A DNA stretch of 64,000 nt from Kappaphycus alvarezii. Its lineage: Eukaryota; Rhodophyta; Florideophyceae; Gigartinales; Solieriaceae. The translations under genes were made by a program, and so were the position numbers. Where the stretch lies: the NCBI GenBank assembly GCA_002205965.3, contig NADL03000611.1, forward strand, positions 1,054,001-1,118,000. The letters run 5' to 3'. Below the pieces are notes generated by a model that was not told the DNA's origin, searched no databases, and saw nothing but the letters and a program-made list of their open reading frames with translations. Positions 25,831 through 36,841 of the stretch are shown piece by piece (the stretch's first letter is position 1; every line of letters begins with the position of its first letter).

Positions 25831-26196
25831 CCGAGCTATGACCATGGATGTGGTTGTGGCAAATGGTATCGTGTAGGACTTAGAGAATCGCGACCTCATC
25901 GTGGTTGTGGCCTTAGAATATTTCATCATTGGGTATCTCACTATCATCACCAAGGCCAATTATTTGGTCAGAATCATTCAGCCCATAGAATAATTTTCGG
26001 ACGAACATTGTGCCACAGCAAGGATCATTCTTCCAAGGGGGTAATGTATCAAGTAGCTAAGTCACAAGAATACAGAATTATCCTAGTCCAACTTACCTTG
26101 GGAGCAATTCTGGAAACCATCATCAGCAAGTACGGCGAGATTTTATGGCCAAGATCAAATTCAGAAACAATGTTGCCAAGAGCGATAATAAAATAG

Positions 26197-27087
26197 CGAC
26201 GATATGCTTATTTATTACGGTTATCCACCCGCCTTTTGACATTCAGGGCTCTTTTATTTATTTAGAAGAAGTTTCATATCTGTTTTCAAGCTGCTTCGGT
26301 ACTCGCAGTGATCTTGGGTGAAGAAAACGTTTTTATACCTATTGGTGCTGGATTTTATATAGAATTGTTCCATGCTCCGGACTTTCTTGCCAAATTTTAT
26401 GGCTGTAGGTCGTTTGAAAAGATTCTTCAACACTCTGTTCACTGAAAAGCATGTCCTTAGAACTTCGTAAACACCCCAATATTCTTCAGAAGACGCAGAA
26501 ACTAAATTATCCGGATGATCGAGATCAGCGAAGATGGTCTGTATCGTCCGCCCTATCCGAGAATCAGATATTTTCACTCTTTACGGTATTTGAAAAACTA
26601 ACCTGCTGCAAACTTCCGTTTAATCTCCCATTAAAACCCTTGCAATAATGCTCCAACTCCCGAAAAACAAACCAAAGACGATTTGGTGCCCGAATGGCAT
26701 AAGAAAACGGTTCATTTCCATCCTGTAAGGTACATGGAGCTGGATAAAGCATTTTAAGATCTGCCAAAATTCACTCGAGCACAATTTGAATCCACATTTT
26801 TCATGCCGTGTGAAATTGGAAAATCGCAAAGAATTCCGATCGCTCCAAGTATGTGCCAAACTTTATCGATCAGATACTCGTCCAAACCGCAAGCTGTCTG
26901 CAAGATCTGTTCATGGACACTTCTTCGGCATGAAACTGACTCTACGCCCTATTGCATGTATGCACCGGAAACTAAGCTAGTCATCATTATTTGCAGAGCT
27001 GACTTTCGCATTTGCCGAAATAAAATATGTACAGGCGTCTCAACTTTGCTCGACGGCATTGTTTGCCGACACGCAACCGAGAACGCA
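26197..27087. other. Unassigned sequence left of the gypsy nest
   Basis: Medium-length minus-strand frames occur at 26254-26577 and 26564-26859. One contains LYPAPCTLQDGNEPFSYAIR … RLWFVFRELEHYCKGF, which reads like real but broken coding sequence of unknown family. Possibly another transposon remnant; no motif supports a name. Confidence 0.3.
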
Positions 27088-27093
27088 GGGAGA
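27088..27093. repeat. Left target-site duplication of outer gypsy element
   Basis: GGGAGA directly before the lower LTR is repeated directly after the upper LTR at 47239-47244. It is a 5-6 bp duplication, allowing one base of border ambiguity. Confidence 0.6.
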
Positions 27094-27612
27094 TGGGATG
27101 TCGGAAAGGCTGAAGAATAGTGTGGAGAGTGAGAATGAAGGCGACCTGGTGCTGGAAGGAGAGGAGGTTGGCAAGAAGCAAGTTGGATCGTCGCTCTTCC
27201 TGTTGTCAGTCGGCCTAGGTAGCGTAATGTAGTCTCTGTAGGTTATTTCACCACACCCGTAGCTAATGGGTAATATATATTACGATTCGACTGCAGTACA
27301 GTGCACCCATCCCAAGAATCCTTCGAAACTTCTTGAAGCGCCATATGTATGGCTGGATGCTAGCGAGTCGTATACATTACTAATGGAGGTGCACACGAAC
27401 ATAGTACTTGTACAGTACAACCACCTACCGGCTACCTCTGCCTCTCCCCCCTTTGGTTATTACCCCGCGCCTCATTTCCCCCGTCGTGGCCCGGGCTCCT
27501 CAAGCGGAACCACAGCAGTGCGTCGTAATAGTAGCTCCCCTGCTACCTCCGCCACTATAGCACCATCCTCTCAAATCAAATTGCGAATAAATCGGCTCGG
27601 GATACTGCACCA
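27094..27612 (-). repeat. 3' LTR of outer gypsy element
   Basis: Homologous to the upper LTR in two blocks: TGTCGGAA…CTTGTACA (matches 45279-45593) and the stretch around TCGTGGCCCGGGCTCCTCAA (matches 47099-47120). In the upper copy an insertion separates them. On the minus strand it runs from TG at about 27612 to CA at 27094. Confidence 0.75.
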
Positions 27613-28970
27613 AGCGACCTGTTGGCGAGGCTTTCCACGCGAAATGCGGTGCAAAGCTGGCAAATATTCCGCCGCAATGAGAGGGTGTTGACCTTCCACG
27701 ATTCATCCGATCAAGCCTCATTGTTTGAGCGTGAGATCTAATTCCTTGTTCCGTGGTATCGGCATCCGAAATCAAGGCTGTTGGATCTCTGTGGGCTCAC
27801 CAACGTGGAAAAGCTGAAAAAATTAGGAAACGGGAATATCGTCTTAAGGTTCTCGAACGGTGATGTTGTGGAGAGGTCGGGTCGATAGGTAGAAAGGGTG
27901 TTGGGGAACCACATCGTGTTGTTCTCCGTAAAGGTGGGAAGCCTTTCGAGAAGGCGTTTATCACCCGAATCGAGCTATCTGAGTCAATGAATAACTAGAC
28001 AGACTACGGACCTCCTGTTCCGGATAACTACAGGAAAATTTCGCGTATTTGTATTTCTACCGGAGAAGGTAGCGAAGAAGTAGGTTTGAATTACGTGAGG
28101 TATGAAGAAGACGAAACTTCCTACGCTATACTCCTCTTTACAATGGAGTGGCGTTCCATAGTGGCTGTCGAGGATCTCTCGGAGGAGTCAACCGCAGAAA
28201 TCAACGATATCTTTCGTCCTCGAAGAGTCTTAAAAATAGATGCATGGTGCACCAGAACCACCTTGGAAATCAAAAAAAGGTCGGCATTGCTTTGGAACCT
28301 TACCTCTCGTATGCCGTCTGTAATTTCCTCCGCTGGCACGTGATCTCCATCAATGACTGGACGGCCCAGTGTATGCACGCCGCGGTTGCAAACTGAGTCT
28401 CAGTTCTGCGCGGTCGTCCGGCGGGTCTTATTTTTTAAAGGGCAGCCCTTCAAGCCCTTTTCGATTATCCCGTCGTGCACGGTTATCCAAAATCGATTAG
28501 GGCCTTTCTGGAGCTAAGGGGACTGACCCGTTCGCTCTTTGATACGGTCGCGTCCTTGGACCACCCGAGATACGTTGGCGATGACGGATAAATTAAGAAG
28601 CGCGTCCAAGACCTCAATTTTCGCGTGGGTATCTCGACACCATCTCGATCTACTTACAACTGGCGTTTTCGTTCTCTGTATACATTTAATTGTTGGTCTG
28701 AAGCACGCGTTCTGCGCCGACTCGCGTATCCCAAACCTAACCCTGCTTGACTGCGCCGAGCGCTTTGTGATGCGTCTGTGCCCGGAGTCTCTTATAATCT
28801 GCGCAAGAGGCTAGACCTACCGGAATTTCATGGGTATCGATGATTCCCGCCGTATAAAAATTTGTTCGCTAGTGATTTTTCCTGCCACTAGGGCAGTAGT
28901 ACCTTATGAGTAAAGGGAATTCCAACAGGGTCAAGGGGACCCGAATGCTAGTTTTCTGATTTTTGAAGAT
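27613..28970. other. Unassigned balanced-composition region inside outer element
   Basis: It lies between the outer integrase C-terminus and its 3' LTR, longer than a usual 3' untranslated region. The plus strand is partly open (for example 28086-28343, and frames reading AEKIRKREYRLKVLER and FEKAFITRIELSESMNN), which hints at a further broken insertion on the plus strand. No known domain was recognised. Confidence 0.3.
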
Positions 28971-28979
28971 GCTCGGAAC

Positions 28980-29252
28980 TCATTTGTACTTAGGTAAGCG
29001 CCAGACATGAATGTTTTGGCGAGAGAACCTGACATGCGCTGAACGAAACACATGGCTCAGATGCTCTGTATGAACTATTTCACACCGGCCGAAATAACGG
29101 GATTGAACCGACAACCATCTCAGACCCTGGAAGGCCTCGCCATATACAAACAGAACCTGATTACCAATTGCGAAGTGGACGACTTTTGGGGCTCTTTCTT
29201 TGACCTTCTCGGTTCCTAATGCCCTTTTTGTATGGAAACTGGAAAATTCCAT
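28980..29252 (-). pseudogene. Outer gypsy integrase C-terminal region
   Basis: This 90-codon frame contains FAIGNQVLFVYGEAFQGLRW … GRCEIVHTEHLSHVFR, the small SH3-like barrel that follows the core in Ty3 integrases (…F-VGD-VLV–…L—W-GP-EI…). It lies just downstream (minus strand) of the core at 29.43-29.68 kb, as expected. Confidence 0.7.
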
Positions 29253-29427
29253 GGTCCCAATCGGATGATTCCCTAACTCCTTGGATAGCGGAGGTTTAGT
29301 GCGGGAGGTACCTACCTATCATGCGGAGCTTAATCCAGTACAGAAGCTCAAAGAGAGCTACTCAGCGCCGTACGGGCCTGCGGCGGTATCCGAGTACACA
29401 ATAATGGTGGGCTTCAATCCAAACTAC

Positions 29428-29780
29428 TCAATCAAGAACAAAAGTTCCAATTTCAGACTTCAAGGTTCGAACCATCCTTTCCGCCCTCCCGTCGGACATG
29501 GAAGCGTATGCCATAGCTGTGCGCCGTTTTATCTCATGGTTCTTCATAACGAGGACGAGGTAATATGCTGTGAAAGAAGTTCCGTTATCGCTCACGATCT
29601 TCGTAGAAGGACCAAACGGCCGTATTATCTCCTTATCAACAAAACTCATGGCGGCGGGAGCCGTCGCATCACGTGTGAGCATAGCTATTAGCCCTTAGAA
29701 AACGTACCAGCAACTGGTGGACCTCAAGACGTTCTGGAATTGCCGGAAAGTTCTCTTGGGATCGCTACAGTGACTACAGT
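29428..29780 (-). pseudogene. Outer gypsy integrase catalytic core (distal part)
   Basis: LIAMLTRDATAPAAMSF … TKIVSDNGTSFTAYY contains the second catalytic Asp (SDNG-x-x-F). MSDGRAERMVRTLK contains the catalytic Glu helix. The expected first-Asp segment would lie in 29690-29780, read as TVVTVAIPREL and QFQNVLRSTSCWYVF in shifted frames; no clear Asp box survives. The matching zinc domain is 11 kb away at 40719-41159, which shows the element was split. Confidence 0.8.
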
Positions 29781-29785
29781 GGGTC
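29781..29785. repeat. Possible target duplication left of inner chromovirus
   Basis: GGGTC here recurs at 40723-40727. Removing everything between would rejoin the outer integrase as …GSNMDP-TVVTVAIPRE…, a sensible link between zinc domain and core. Five-base matches can arise by chance. Confidence 0.45.
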
Positions 29786-29789
29786 AACC

Positions 29790-31208
29790 GCATTCCCTGC
29801 CGGAATTGAGGATATCCTTCACTCCGTTCTCACTCCTGAGTTCCGTTTGGTCGAATTACATCTCGAGCGGATGCTCGATGACCGTTTGGTCGCGTTCCAG
29901 AAAGTCCTCGAAGAGCGTTTGAAAGAGAAGGAAGATGGCTTACACACAATCCTATGCAAGGAGTTGCTCTCCCTCTGCAAAGAGGAGCGGACAGTAGAAG
30001 ACGCTACTCATGTTGGTCGGCTCGTCGGAGCCGCCATGGTCGACTCACCCTCGAGCAAAAGCTCGAGGAGCTCAAGCTCTAGCTTGAGGAAGAGAAACGC
30101 AGGGTTTCCGACCTGCGCGATCAACTGCGGGAGATGACTTTGCGCAGGGATCTCTCTCCGCTATCCAACCGCAGCCAAGTACCAAGGGATACAAGGGACA
30201 GGAGGCACATAGGCCCTGTCCGTGACCATCTTCCGGGTTTTCCCGTACTCTATTGTCACACATGTGATACCAATGGCCACACGCGAAAGGTCCGTATTGA
30301 CTCCGCTGAGCGTGTTAACCGCTAGTTCCAGAAACATCTGGAAAAACAAGCCCCCAAGGCTGAGGCCGAGGGATCCTCGGAATGGATGGAGAAAGGGGAG
30401 AAGGATTTCATTCCCCCACGCAAACCCTGGGTAGGTCCCAGATACGAAGGTCTCCGCGAGATCCAACCCGCCGAACCTACGTTCTCCCGCGTAGTGTCCT
30501 ATCGCAGATATCGCCTGCGAAATACCGACCAGAACATTTCTGGTACAGTGCTCGCCGAGACTGAAGACCACTACAAATGGCTCAAGCGTTTGCTTGGCAC
30601 GCCCAATTTTGATTGGACAGATCCCAGACAAAAATCGCGTGAGGGAGCAGCCCTCATCATGCTACCACACCTCCTCTCAGTCGAAGCTCGAGAGTATAAC
30701 GAAGCCAATTTCGAACTGGGAGAAGAGGGTAGTGGAGGATTTACCTCCTACCCTGGAGCCATGCAATTCTTGCTGCGATTGTGGGCCACCGCTCGTGCGA
30801 CCGAGGCGGTAGTCGAAACTATCAACAATCTCTGGAAGAAGCTGGACGAAACAGAGCTAGCTTTTGCTATTCGTCTGCGCAAGTTTTCGAGATCCTATGG
30901 TGCTGTATTCAAAGAAAAGGACCTCATAATGCGCTTTGTAAGGGGATCCTTTCCATACCTGAAGCCGCTGCTTCAAGTTGGGAGACAAACCGCTCAGTAT
31001 CGGGATAAACCGAGAGCCTTCCTCGACTTTGTCGAGAAAACAGCTGCACTTGGGGAAGCGCACCGCGACCTCATGCAGAGGCCTCAATCGCTGCCTAGGA
31101 CCGCACGGAGAGCACCTGCTCTTTCTTTGGATACTTGGGACGAAGTATTGCCTTCGCAAGAGCGTCATCGACAGACCACTCGAACCCAGGGCGACCGAGT
31201 GCCGTCTT
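29790..31208 (+). pseudogene. Inner chromovirus Gag
   Basis: The N-terminal part is helical and charged: LHSVLTPEFRLVELHLERML, KVLEERLKEKEDGLHT, then LEQKLEELKL*LEEEKRRVS, a coiled coil with one TAG. The main open stretch, 30386-31208, has WMEKGEKDFIPPRKPWVGPR, RLLGTPNFDWTDPR and a capsid-like helical region (MQFLLRLWATARATEAVVET, LDETELAFAIRLRKFSRSYG, KEKDLIMRFVRGSFPYLKP) typical of gypsy Gag. A degenerate zinc-knuckle-like QHQCAGQGDSD follows at about 31270. Frameshifts and stops separate the parts. Several codon stretches coincide with perfect hairpins (30018, 30049, 30071). Confidence 0.65.
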
Positions 31209-31867
31209 GAATTCTACCGAGGAGGTTACCTCCTCCTATCTACACGACTAGGCAACTGAGTTCGAGTCGCAGCACCAATGTGCTGGTCAGGGTGATTCTG
31301 ACCCAACACTTGCCGTGTTACCGGCACAGAGCCCCAGACAACCGGCCTGGGCTCAGCCCACCAAGAACCAGAAACCTGTTTGGGTTAAGACTGCGGACCA
31401 ACCCCAGATATTTTCCCCTAGTGTTACCGATTGGGACACCGAAGTCCCAGCTGTCCAGATCAGGGACGCCCTGACTTCCACCCGCATTTCGCGAGGGTCT
31501 GGCCCGAGAACTATAACAAGCTGTCGAAGCAACAGAAGGATTTACTTAGAGACGTCAGAAGAGCGCTGCGCTTTCTTAATGCGGAAAGGAAAATCCCGTC
31601 CTACGTTCAAGATGATCTCCCAGCACCGCCGGTGAGATCGGAATCACCATCGAGGGAATCCTCGATATTGACAAGGAAGGATGATCTTCATGTCTCCTTC
31701 TCGGAATTTTACGCTCCGACGACGTCGAAAAAATAGGAGGGGTCCCGCCAGAAGAGAAACCCCCGGCGGAACCCCCTCCGCAAAGAGGACAGTCGGGAAT
31801 TACAGACTACGGACAACCACAGGTAGGAATCCTACCTCGGCCCTTCGGCCTTCCCCGCCACATCACT

Positions 31868-32344
31868 GTGGAGGAGTACAGGGCCTACCCTGTCTGTTGC
31901 TTATCGCGCTATAACTACAAGGTCATAGCGGAACTTGAGGAAAACCCCAACGCGCTTACTTCGTACAACACCATGTTTGACACCGGTGCAGGACGAAATT
32001 TGGTCAAGGCAGCTTGCCTGACAGAAGAGTTTGTTGCTAACGCCAACCGAAATGGAGAGATATTTAACGTATATAGCGCTTCAAACCATTGTCTGAAGAC
32101 GATGGGAATCGTAGCACATTCGCTACGAGTCGGGGCACTATTAGTCAGGCAGCCCTTTGTTGTCGTCGAGGAACTCGGCACTGATGCCATACTTGGCACC
32201 ACTTTCATCGACCGGCATGTGGAACTCATCCACATCCGTTGTCGAGAAGCGGTCCCCCATAGCGGATCTACGGTGCAGATCCATAAACGACCCGTTATTG
32301 TTCCGTCCCGCCTATCGACGGAACCGAAACCATTCTTCGAGTAA
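31868..32344 (+). pseudogene. Inner chromovirus aspartic protease
   Basis: An open frame of about 158 codons with the active site NTMFDTGAGRNLV and, about 70 residues on, TDAILGTTFIDRH, the ILG-x-x-F-I helix-loop typical of retropepsins. The active-site Asp is intact. It is out of frame with Gag and with the RT downstream. It would cut Gag-Pol inside particles. Confidence 0.8.
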
Positions 32345-32763
32345 ATTCCTCGGAACCAGATTGTGCGGGTGACCCGCAGATTTTAGCTGCCTCCGGAATC
32401 GAAAACAGTCGTGGAATTCGGTGCTTCCAAACACGGGGACCTGCTTCCGGAGACCTACCCCCGGTTACATCGAAAGTATCAGGTTAACCTGAGCAATGGA
32501 ATCGTGTCGGCAAAGCCAAACATGCCTTTCGCAGTGAGGGTTGCGAACTTCGCCACTTAAGAGCGCGTTATGGCCGAAGGTCAGATTGTAGGGTACGCAT
32601 CAGCGATGCCCGGTACTGTACTCGAGGTTAACCTCGACGAGAAGACACCCGGCCGAGAAGAAACATCCGCGCCGTTGCACGTCGGCTCCGCCGATCACAG
32701 GCTGGGGATGGATGATGTTAAATTGTCCCATCTCACCCAGAAGTTCAAGCCAAGATACGAGCG

Positions 32764-33651
32764 ATGCTCGTCAAGCACGATACCATGTGGTCAGGCCACT
32801 TGGGAAAAATCCGGGTGACGGAACACCGGATCGACCATGTACCTCGGTCAGTCCCAATACGGTCACACCCCTACTGCGTAGGCCCGCAGGCCCGGGAGAC
32901 GGAAGAGACGGAAGTCAAGCGAATGCTCTACGCCAATGTGATTGAGCCCGTTCAATCTGAATTCGCCAGCCCTGTTGTGCTGGTGCCCAAACCGGATGGG
33001 AGCAGACGGTTCTGCATAGACTACTGCAAGCTCAACGCCATCAAGATCAAGGACAGATATCCGCTAACCCGCATGGATGCATTCCTAGACTATCTAGGTG
33101 TGGCGACGGGATTTACCGCCTTAGATTGTAACTGTTTTTATTGGCAAATACCTATCCGCGAAGCGGACAAGGACACAACAGCGTTCGTCTGTCATGAAGG
33201 CTTTTTCCGGTTCTGCCGGATGCCTTTCGGGCTTTGCAATGCACCAGTCAAGTTCCAACGCACAGTAGATATAGTACTGGCGCGATACAAGTGGAAAACT
33301 TGTTTGGTATACTTGTATGATATTATCATCTTTTCCAAGTCCATTGAGGAACACCTCAAGTCCATCGAGGAACACCTCGATCATGTCGACGAAGTGCCGC
33401 ACGTACTTCGTAATTCAGAAGCTTCCCTGAAGTTGAAGAAATGCACGTGGTTCACCTCCGCGGTGAACTACCTCGGCCATGTAATACGGTTGAGCGAGCT
33501 GGAGGTTGCCTCGAAGAACATAGAAGGGGTGAAAGGTTTCAAAAAGCCGCGCACGCAAACGCAACTGAGGAGTTTCCTCGGTCTATGTAATGTGTATAGG
33601 AGATTCGTCCTGAACTTTTCAAGAGTGCAGTGCCACTCAACAAGTTACTAA
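32764..33651 (+). pseudogene. Inner chromovirus reverse transcriptase
   Basis: An open run of 295 codons covers most of the RT: SEFASPVVLVPKPDGSRRFC, DYCKLNAIKIKDRYPLTRMD, FTALDCNCFYWQIPIREADK, FCRMPFGLCNAPVKFQRTVD, then LVYLYDIIIFSK where YLDD is expected, and LGHVIRLSELEVASKNIEGV with LRSFLGLCNVYRRFV at the connection. The first catalytic Asp of the YxDD box is Tyr (codon 33316-33318 TAT), which should abolish polymerase activity. A 21-bp direct repeat at 33337-33378 duplicates SIEEHLK. Confidence 0.9.
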
Positions 33652-34160
33652 AGAAGGGAAATCGCTTCGAACTTCCGGAGCTTGATTCCGCGCTTCAGGA
33701 ATAATTCGCTTCCTTAAAGCAGGCCCTCATCGAGCCGCCAGTGTTGAGGCTGCCTTAACCCGGACTACCATACTCGGTTGATAACGACGCTTGTGACGAA
33801 CAAGTAGGCTGCGCCCTACTCCAGGAATACCCGGATGGCATTCACCATCCCATCGGCTACTGGAGCCGCTCCCTGGGCCCTGCCAATCGGAACTACACAA
33901 CGAGCGAGAAGGAATGCCTCGCTGTTGTATGGGCAGTTCAGCTGCTCCGTCCATATCTACAACAGGAACAATTTCAACTGTTCACGGATCACTAGGCTCT
34001 GCGCTGGTAAATGACCACAACCGACACAACGAGTCGGTTGGCGCCCTGGAGGTTACGTCTCCTCGATTAGGATTTCACCTTTGAGTACCGCAAAGGAGTG
34101 AAGAACCAAGTATCAGATGCTATATCAAGAATACACACCGACGGCGAGACCGACTTCGCC
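33652..34160 (+). pseudogene. Inner chromovirus RNase H
   Basis: After frameshifts the plus strand reads DNDACDEQVGCALLQEYPDG, HHPIGYWSRSLGPANRNYTT, SEKECLAVVWAVQLLRPYLQ and QFQLFTDH*ALRW. These are the Ty3 RNase H motifs, with stops, followed by a FEYRKGVKNQVSDAISR end. Acidic residues at the expected catalytic places (DNDACD, SEKE, TDH) are present. Confidence 0.82.
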
Positions 34161-34517
34161 GGGGATTGGGAAGTACCGTGCTTCCTCATGGAAACTGCGG
34201 GGGACCCGTCTGGGTCATTAGATCATCCAACAGGAGCAGGCTTGAGCCAACTCCTCAGTTCGGCAAGGACAACCTTGCCCGCTCCCCGAACCTTTCAAAG
34301 GGAAGTTCTTGGCTGCAGGATACCTGCAACAATCCAGTCGTCGATATGGATTTAGACGACATCGACTTTGAAGACAGTCGTGACGAGGACTTATCCTCGT
34401 TCGACCCCGTCTTGGCCACCGAGCCGGCACGTGAGTTGCGACCTCTCACAATGGAGGAAATTGTCCGTGAACAAGAAAAGGACTCCATCTGTCAAAAGGT
34501 GAAGGAACCGTTCCGCG

Positions 34518-34712
34518 ATGACGAACGCAAAGTCAGGAAATTTACGATTGACTAGCGTGGACTTGCCGTTCGACTATCAAAGGTCGATGACGACGTGCAG
34601 TTCTACGTATCTGCGTCGTTTGCTGATGATATCGCACTACTCAAAAATGGTCGGGCACACCGGAGGATCACGCATGTACATGACGTTACGTCGTACCCTC
34701 TACTGCCCAGTA
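34518..34712 (+). pseudogene. Inner chromovirus integrase zinc domain, cut by pogo insertion
   Basis: ISHYSKMVGHTGGSRMYMTL-RRTLYCP is the H-x-H part of the H2C2 zinc domain (…H-S–GH-G-RMY-TLRR-FYWP). The two Cys and the whole catalytic core that should follow are absent. The sequence runs into the pogo inverted repeat at 34713, and on the far side only the integrase tail is found. Confidence 0.7.
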
Positions 34713-34745
34713 CACCCAGTGACTGCAAATAGAGTGTGTGTGATT
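34713..34745 (+). repeat. Left terminal inverted repeat of pogo-like element
   Basis: CACCCAGTGACTGCAAATAG; its first eight bases match the other end exactly and about 18 align with few mismatches. Confidence 0.8.
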
Positions 34746-35239
34746 TCATTGTGAGTACAAGTATTTATGTGTTCCACATCAATATGTTTCACCTTCTTTG
34801 TCCAGCCGGTTTCAATTATTGTGGGCTTGCTCGCCGACTTTCTTACCGTTATTGATCTGGCCGCGAATCCAAAAAATTGGCGCGAACATTTGCAAACCGA
34901 AACAAACACTGCTCATCACCAGTTTTTCCTGCCAGTATAATGCTTTACCTAAACGTTTAAGTACCCTACACACCAGCTGATACGCTGGTCGTGGCTTTTA
35001 TCTGCCATCAGGCATAACTCAAATGATCCATGTGCCTCCGCCATAATTCGGCCTTCAAAAAAGCCAATGCCGTCCCTTTAACTTCCTTGTCTAGTTTTCC
35101 AACCCAGTCAACTGAAAATGCCTCACCATCCGGTAGTGACGCACCATGCACTGCACTATCGGCAAACCCATCTTCACCATCATCTTAATGAGAACAACAT
35201 CACGTTCTGCGAATTGCCGGTCGCATTAAGATTTCGAAA

Positions 35240-36687
35240 TGGATTCAGTCGGAGAGCAATCGCGTTGGTTATAAGCACCTAATTTCCAAGCTGTGTACCA
35301 TTTCCCTCAGTTCTTTAAGGGCAAAATGAAAGCCAATCTCCAGAAAGCAAGTCGTAGATGGCATGCCAAACTGATGTACCTTAATGGAGACGGTACTCCA
35401 TAATCTCGAAGAAGCTGTAGTTCCATTACCATGGCGACAAGCTACAGATTGAAGCGTGTTTACCTTAAAGCCCGGGAAGGAAGAGGACGAAAGATCACTC
35501 CGTGGTTTGCAGCTCTGCATGCAGATCTACTCGCAGAGTTCGATCGCCTTCGGAAGTTAGGCGTAAATTTTAACTGGAAAAAAATTCACGCTTCAACAAT
35601 CTCGCTCATTGAGCAAGGAGCGAATGAAATGTTCAATCGGTACACAGTAGATGCTCAAAGAAACCTGCTTATGACTCAGTGTATAACTAGGAGATGGGTG
35701 GAGAACTTTGCTGACAGGCATCGCATCATAAGTCGATCTGTAACAGGAAAGCTTCTGTTATCCCCGGCAAAGAAGAAATTATCCACGAGGAAGTAGCGTT
35801 TCACCTGGGAGTAATGGCCACAACATTTCGTAGGGGAGAATTCAATGAAGATGGCGTTGAAAACGCGGATGAGACGCATTTTGTCTTAAATGTTGACAAC
35901 GGAAAGACTTTTGGAATTCTCTGGTGACAAAGTCGTCAAATGGGCTGATTTCTTTTCAGGCGGAGAAGGCATGACAATGGTGGTTCGCATAAGCGGTGGT
36001 AGAGATGCTAAAATCCAGCCGGGGTTCATGGTGTTTAGAAACGGCTCGAGAAGCTGTCCGATACGCGGTGTTCCTGAAAACCTAGACGGTGTTCCATATC
36101 GGTCTGGACCGAAAGGTTGGATGGATACAAAAGTTATCGCACAATGGCTTTCCGAGGCCAAAGTGATCAAAGCTCTAACGAATGGCAGAAGACGTACTCT
36201 GTTTGTTGACAACTGCAGCGGTCATAATCTCACTCCAGAGTTGATACAAACAGCTCAAAAGATTAACACTACGCTGAAGTACTTTCCGAAGAATGCCACA
36301 TATCTTGTTCAGCCCGCTGATTCGTTCGTTATACAGAAGATCAAAAGTGCATGGTGCTCGCGGTGGGAAAAGTATAAAACGGATATGATCCTGAAGGGAC
36401 AATGGGGTGGTTCTGGAAAGTTGTTAAAACCGGGTAAATATAACTTTCAGAAGCTTTCCGCACTTGCTATAGGTGATGTTAATCGTCAGAGGGATGCAAA
36501 TGGGTTATCATACGCAAGGAAGGCAATGATACGTACCGGGATGGCTTTGAACTTCAATGGGTTTTGGGAGGATAAGCAGCTTTTCCTGCTCTTCATGAGA
36601 TTACTAAAAAGCACAGGAACCACTTTGAAGGTTGTCCAGTGTTGTCTGCAGCCAATTAGATGGCTTGGTTTGGCCACATTAATTTAG
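35240..36687 (+). pseudogene. pogo-type DDE transposase
   Basis: The N-terminal part reads VYHFPQFFKGKMKANLQKAS (about 35300), then from 35431 VYLKAREGRGRKITPWFAAL and the DNA-binding helices to ITRRWVENFADRH. After a frameshift near 35745 come HEEVAFHLGVMATTFRR and VENADETHFVLN (first Asp). After a second shift near 35925 come VVRISGGRDAKIQPGFMVF, YRSGPKGWMDTKVI, LFVDNCSGHN (second Asp), YLVQPADSFVIQKIKSAW (third Asp) and YARKAMIRTGMALNFNG. This DDE_1 subfamily is, to my knowledge, abundant in Phytophthora and other oomycetes and also present in some fungi. All three acidic residues remain, but two frameshifts break the gene. Confidence 0.88.
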
Positions 36688-36806
36688 GCGTATTGTTATA
36701 TAGTGGCCCACATTAAATGATTCTGTACCGCGAATAGAGTGGTGCATGTTGTATTTTAGTCCACTTCAATTATTGTAGGCGCCGTAATAATCTGCTTACA
36801 ACATTT

Positions 36807-36839
36807 ATTGTGGTCTACATTAATTTCAATTACTGGGTG
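36807..36839 (-). repeat. Right terminal inverted repeat of pogo-like element
   Basis: Ends …CAATTACTGGGTG at 36839, the inverse of the left end, followed by TA. Confidence 0.8.
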
Positions 36840-36841
36840 TA

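Larger units (their letters stand above)
34713..36839 (+). mobile_element. pogo/Tigger-like DNA transposon
   Basis: 2,127 bp flanked by TA (34711-34712 and 36840-36841), the pogo/Tc1 target duplication. The ends are inverted repeats: CACCCAGTGACTGCAAAT from 34713, and CACCCAGTAATTGAAATT inward from 36839 on the other strand. Inside is one plus-strand DDE transposase with frameshifts. It sits in the integrase gene of the inner chromovirus, so it is the youngest layer of this nest. Confidence 0.88.

Noticed and set aside
29692..29696. TATTA as alternative target duplication of the inner chromovirus (also after 40729)
   Set aside because: It would leave a larger gap in the outer integrase; the GGGTC pair restores a better link between zinc domain and core. 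Not fully excluded.
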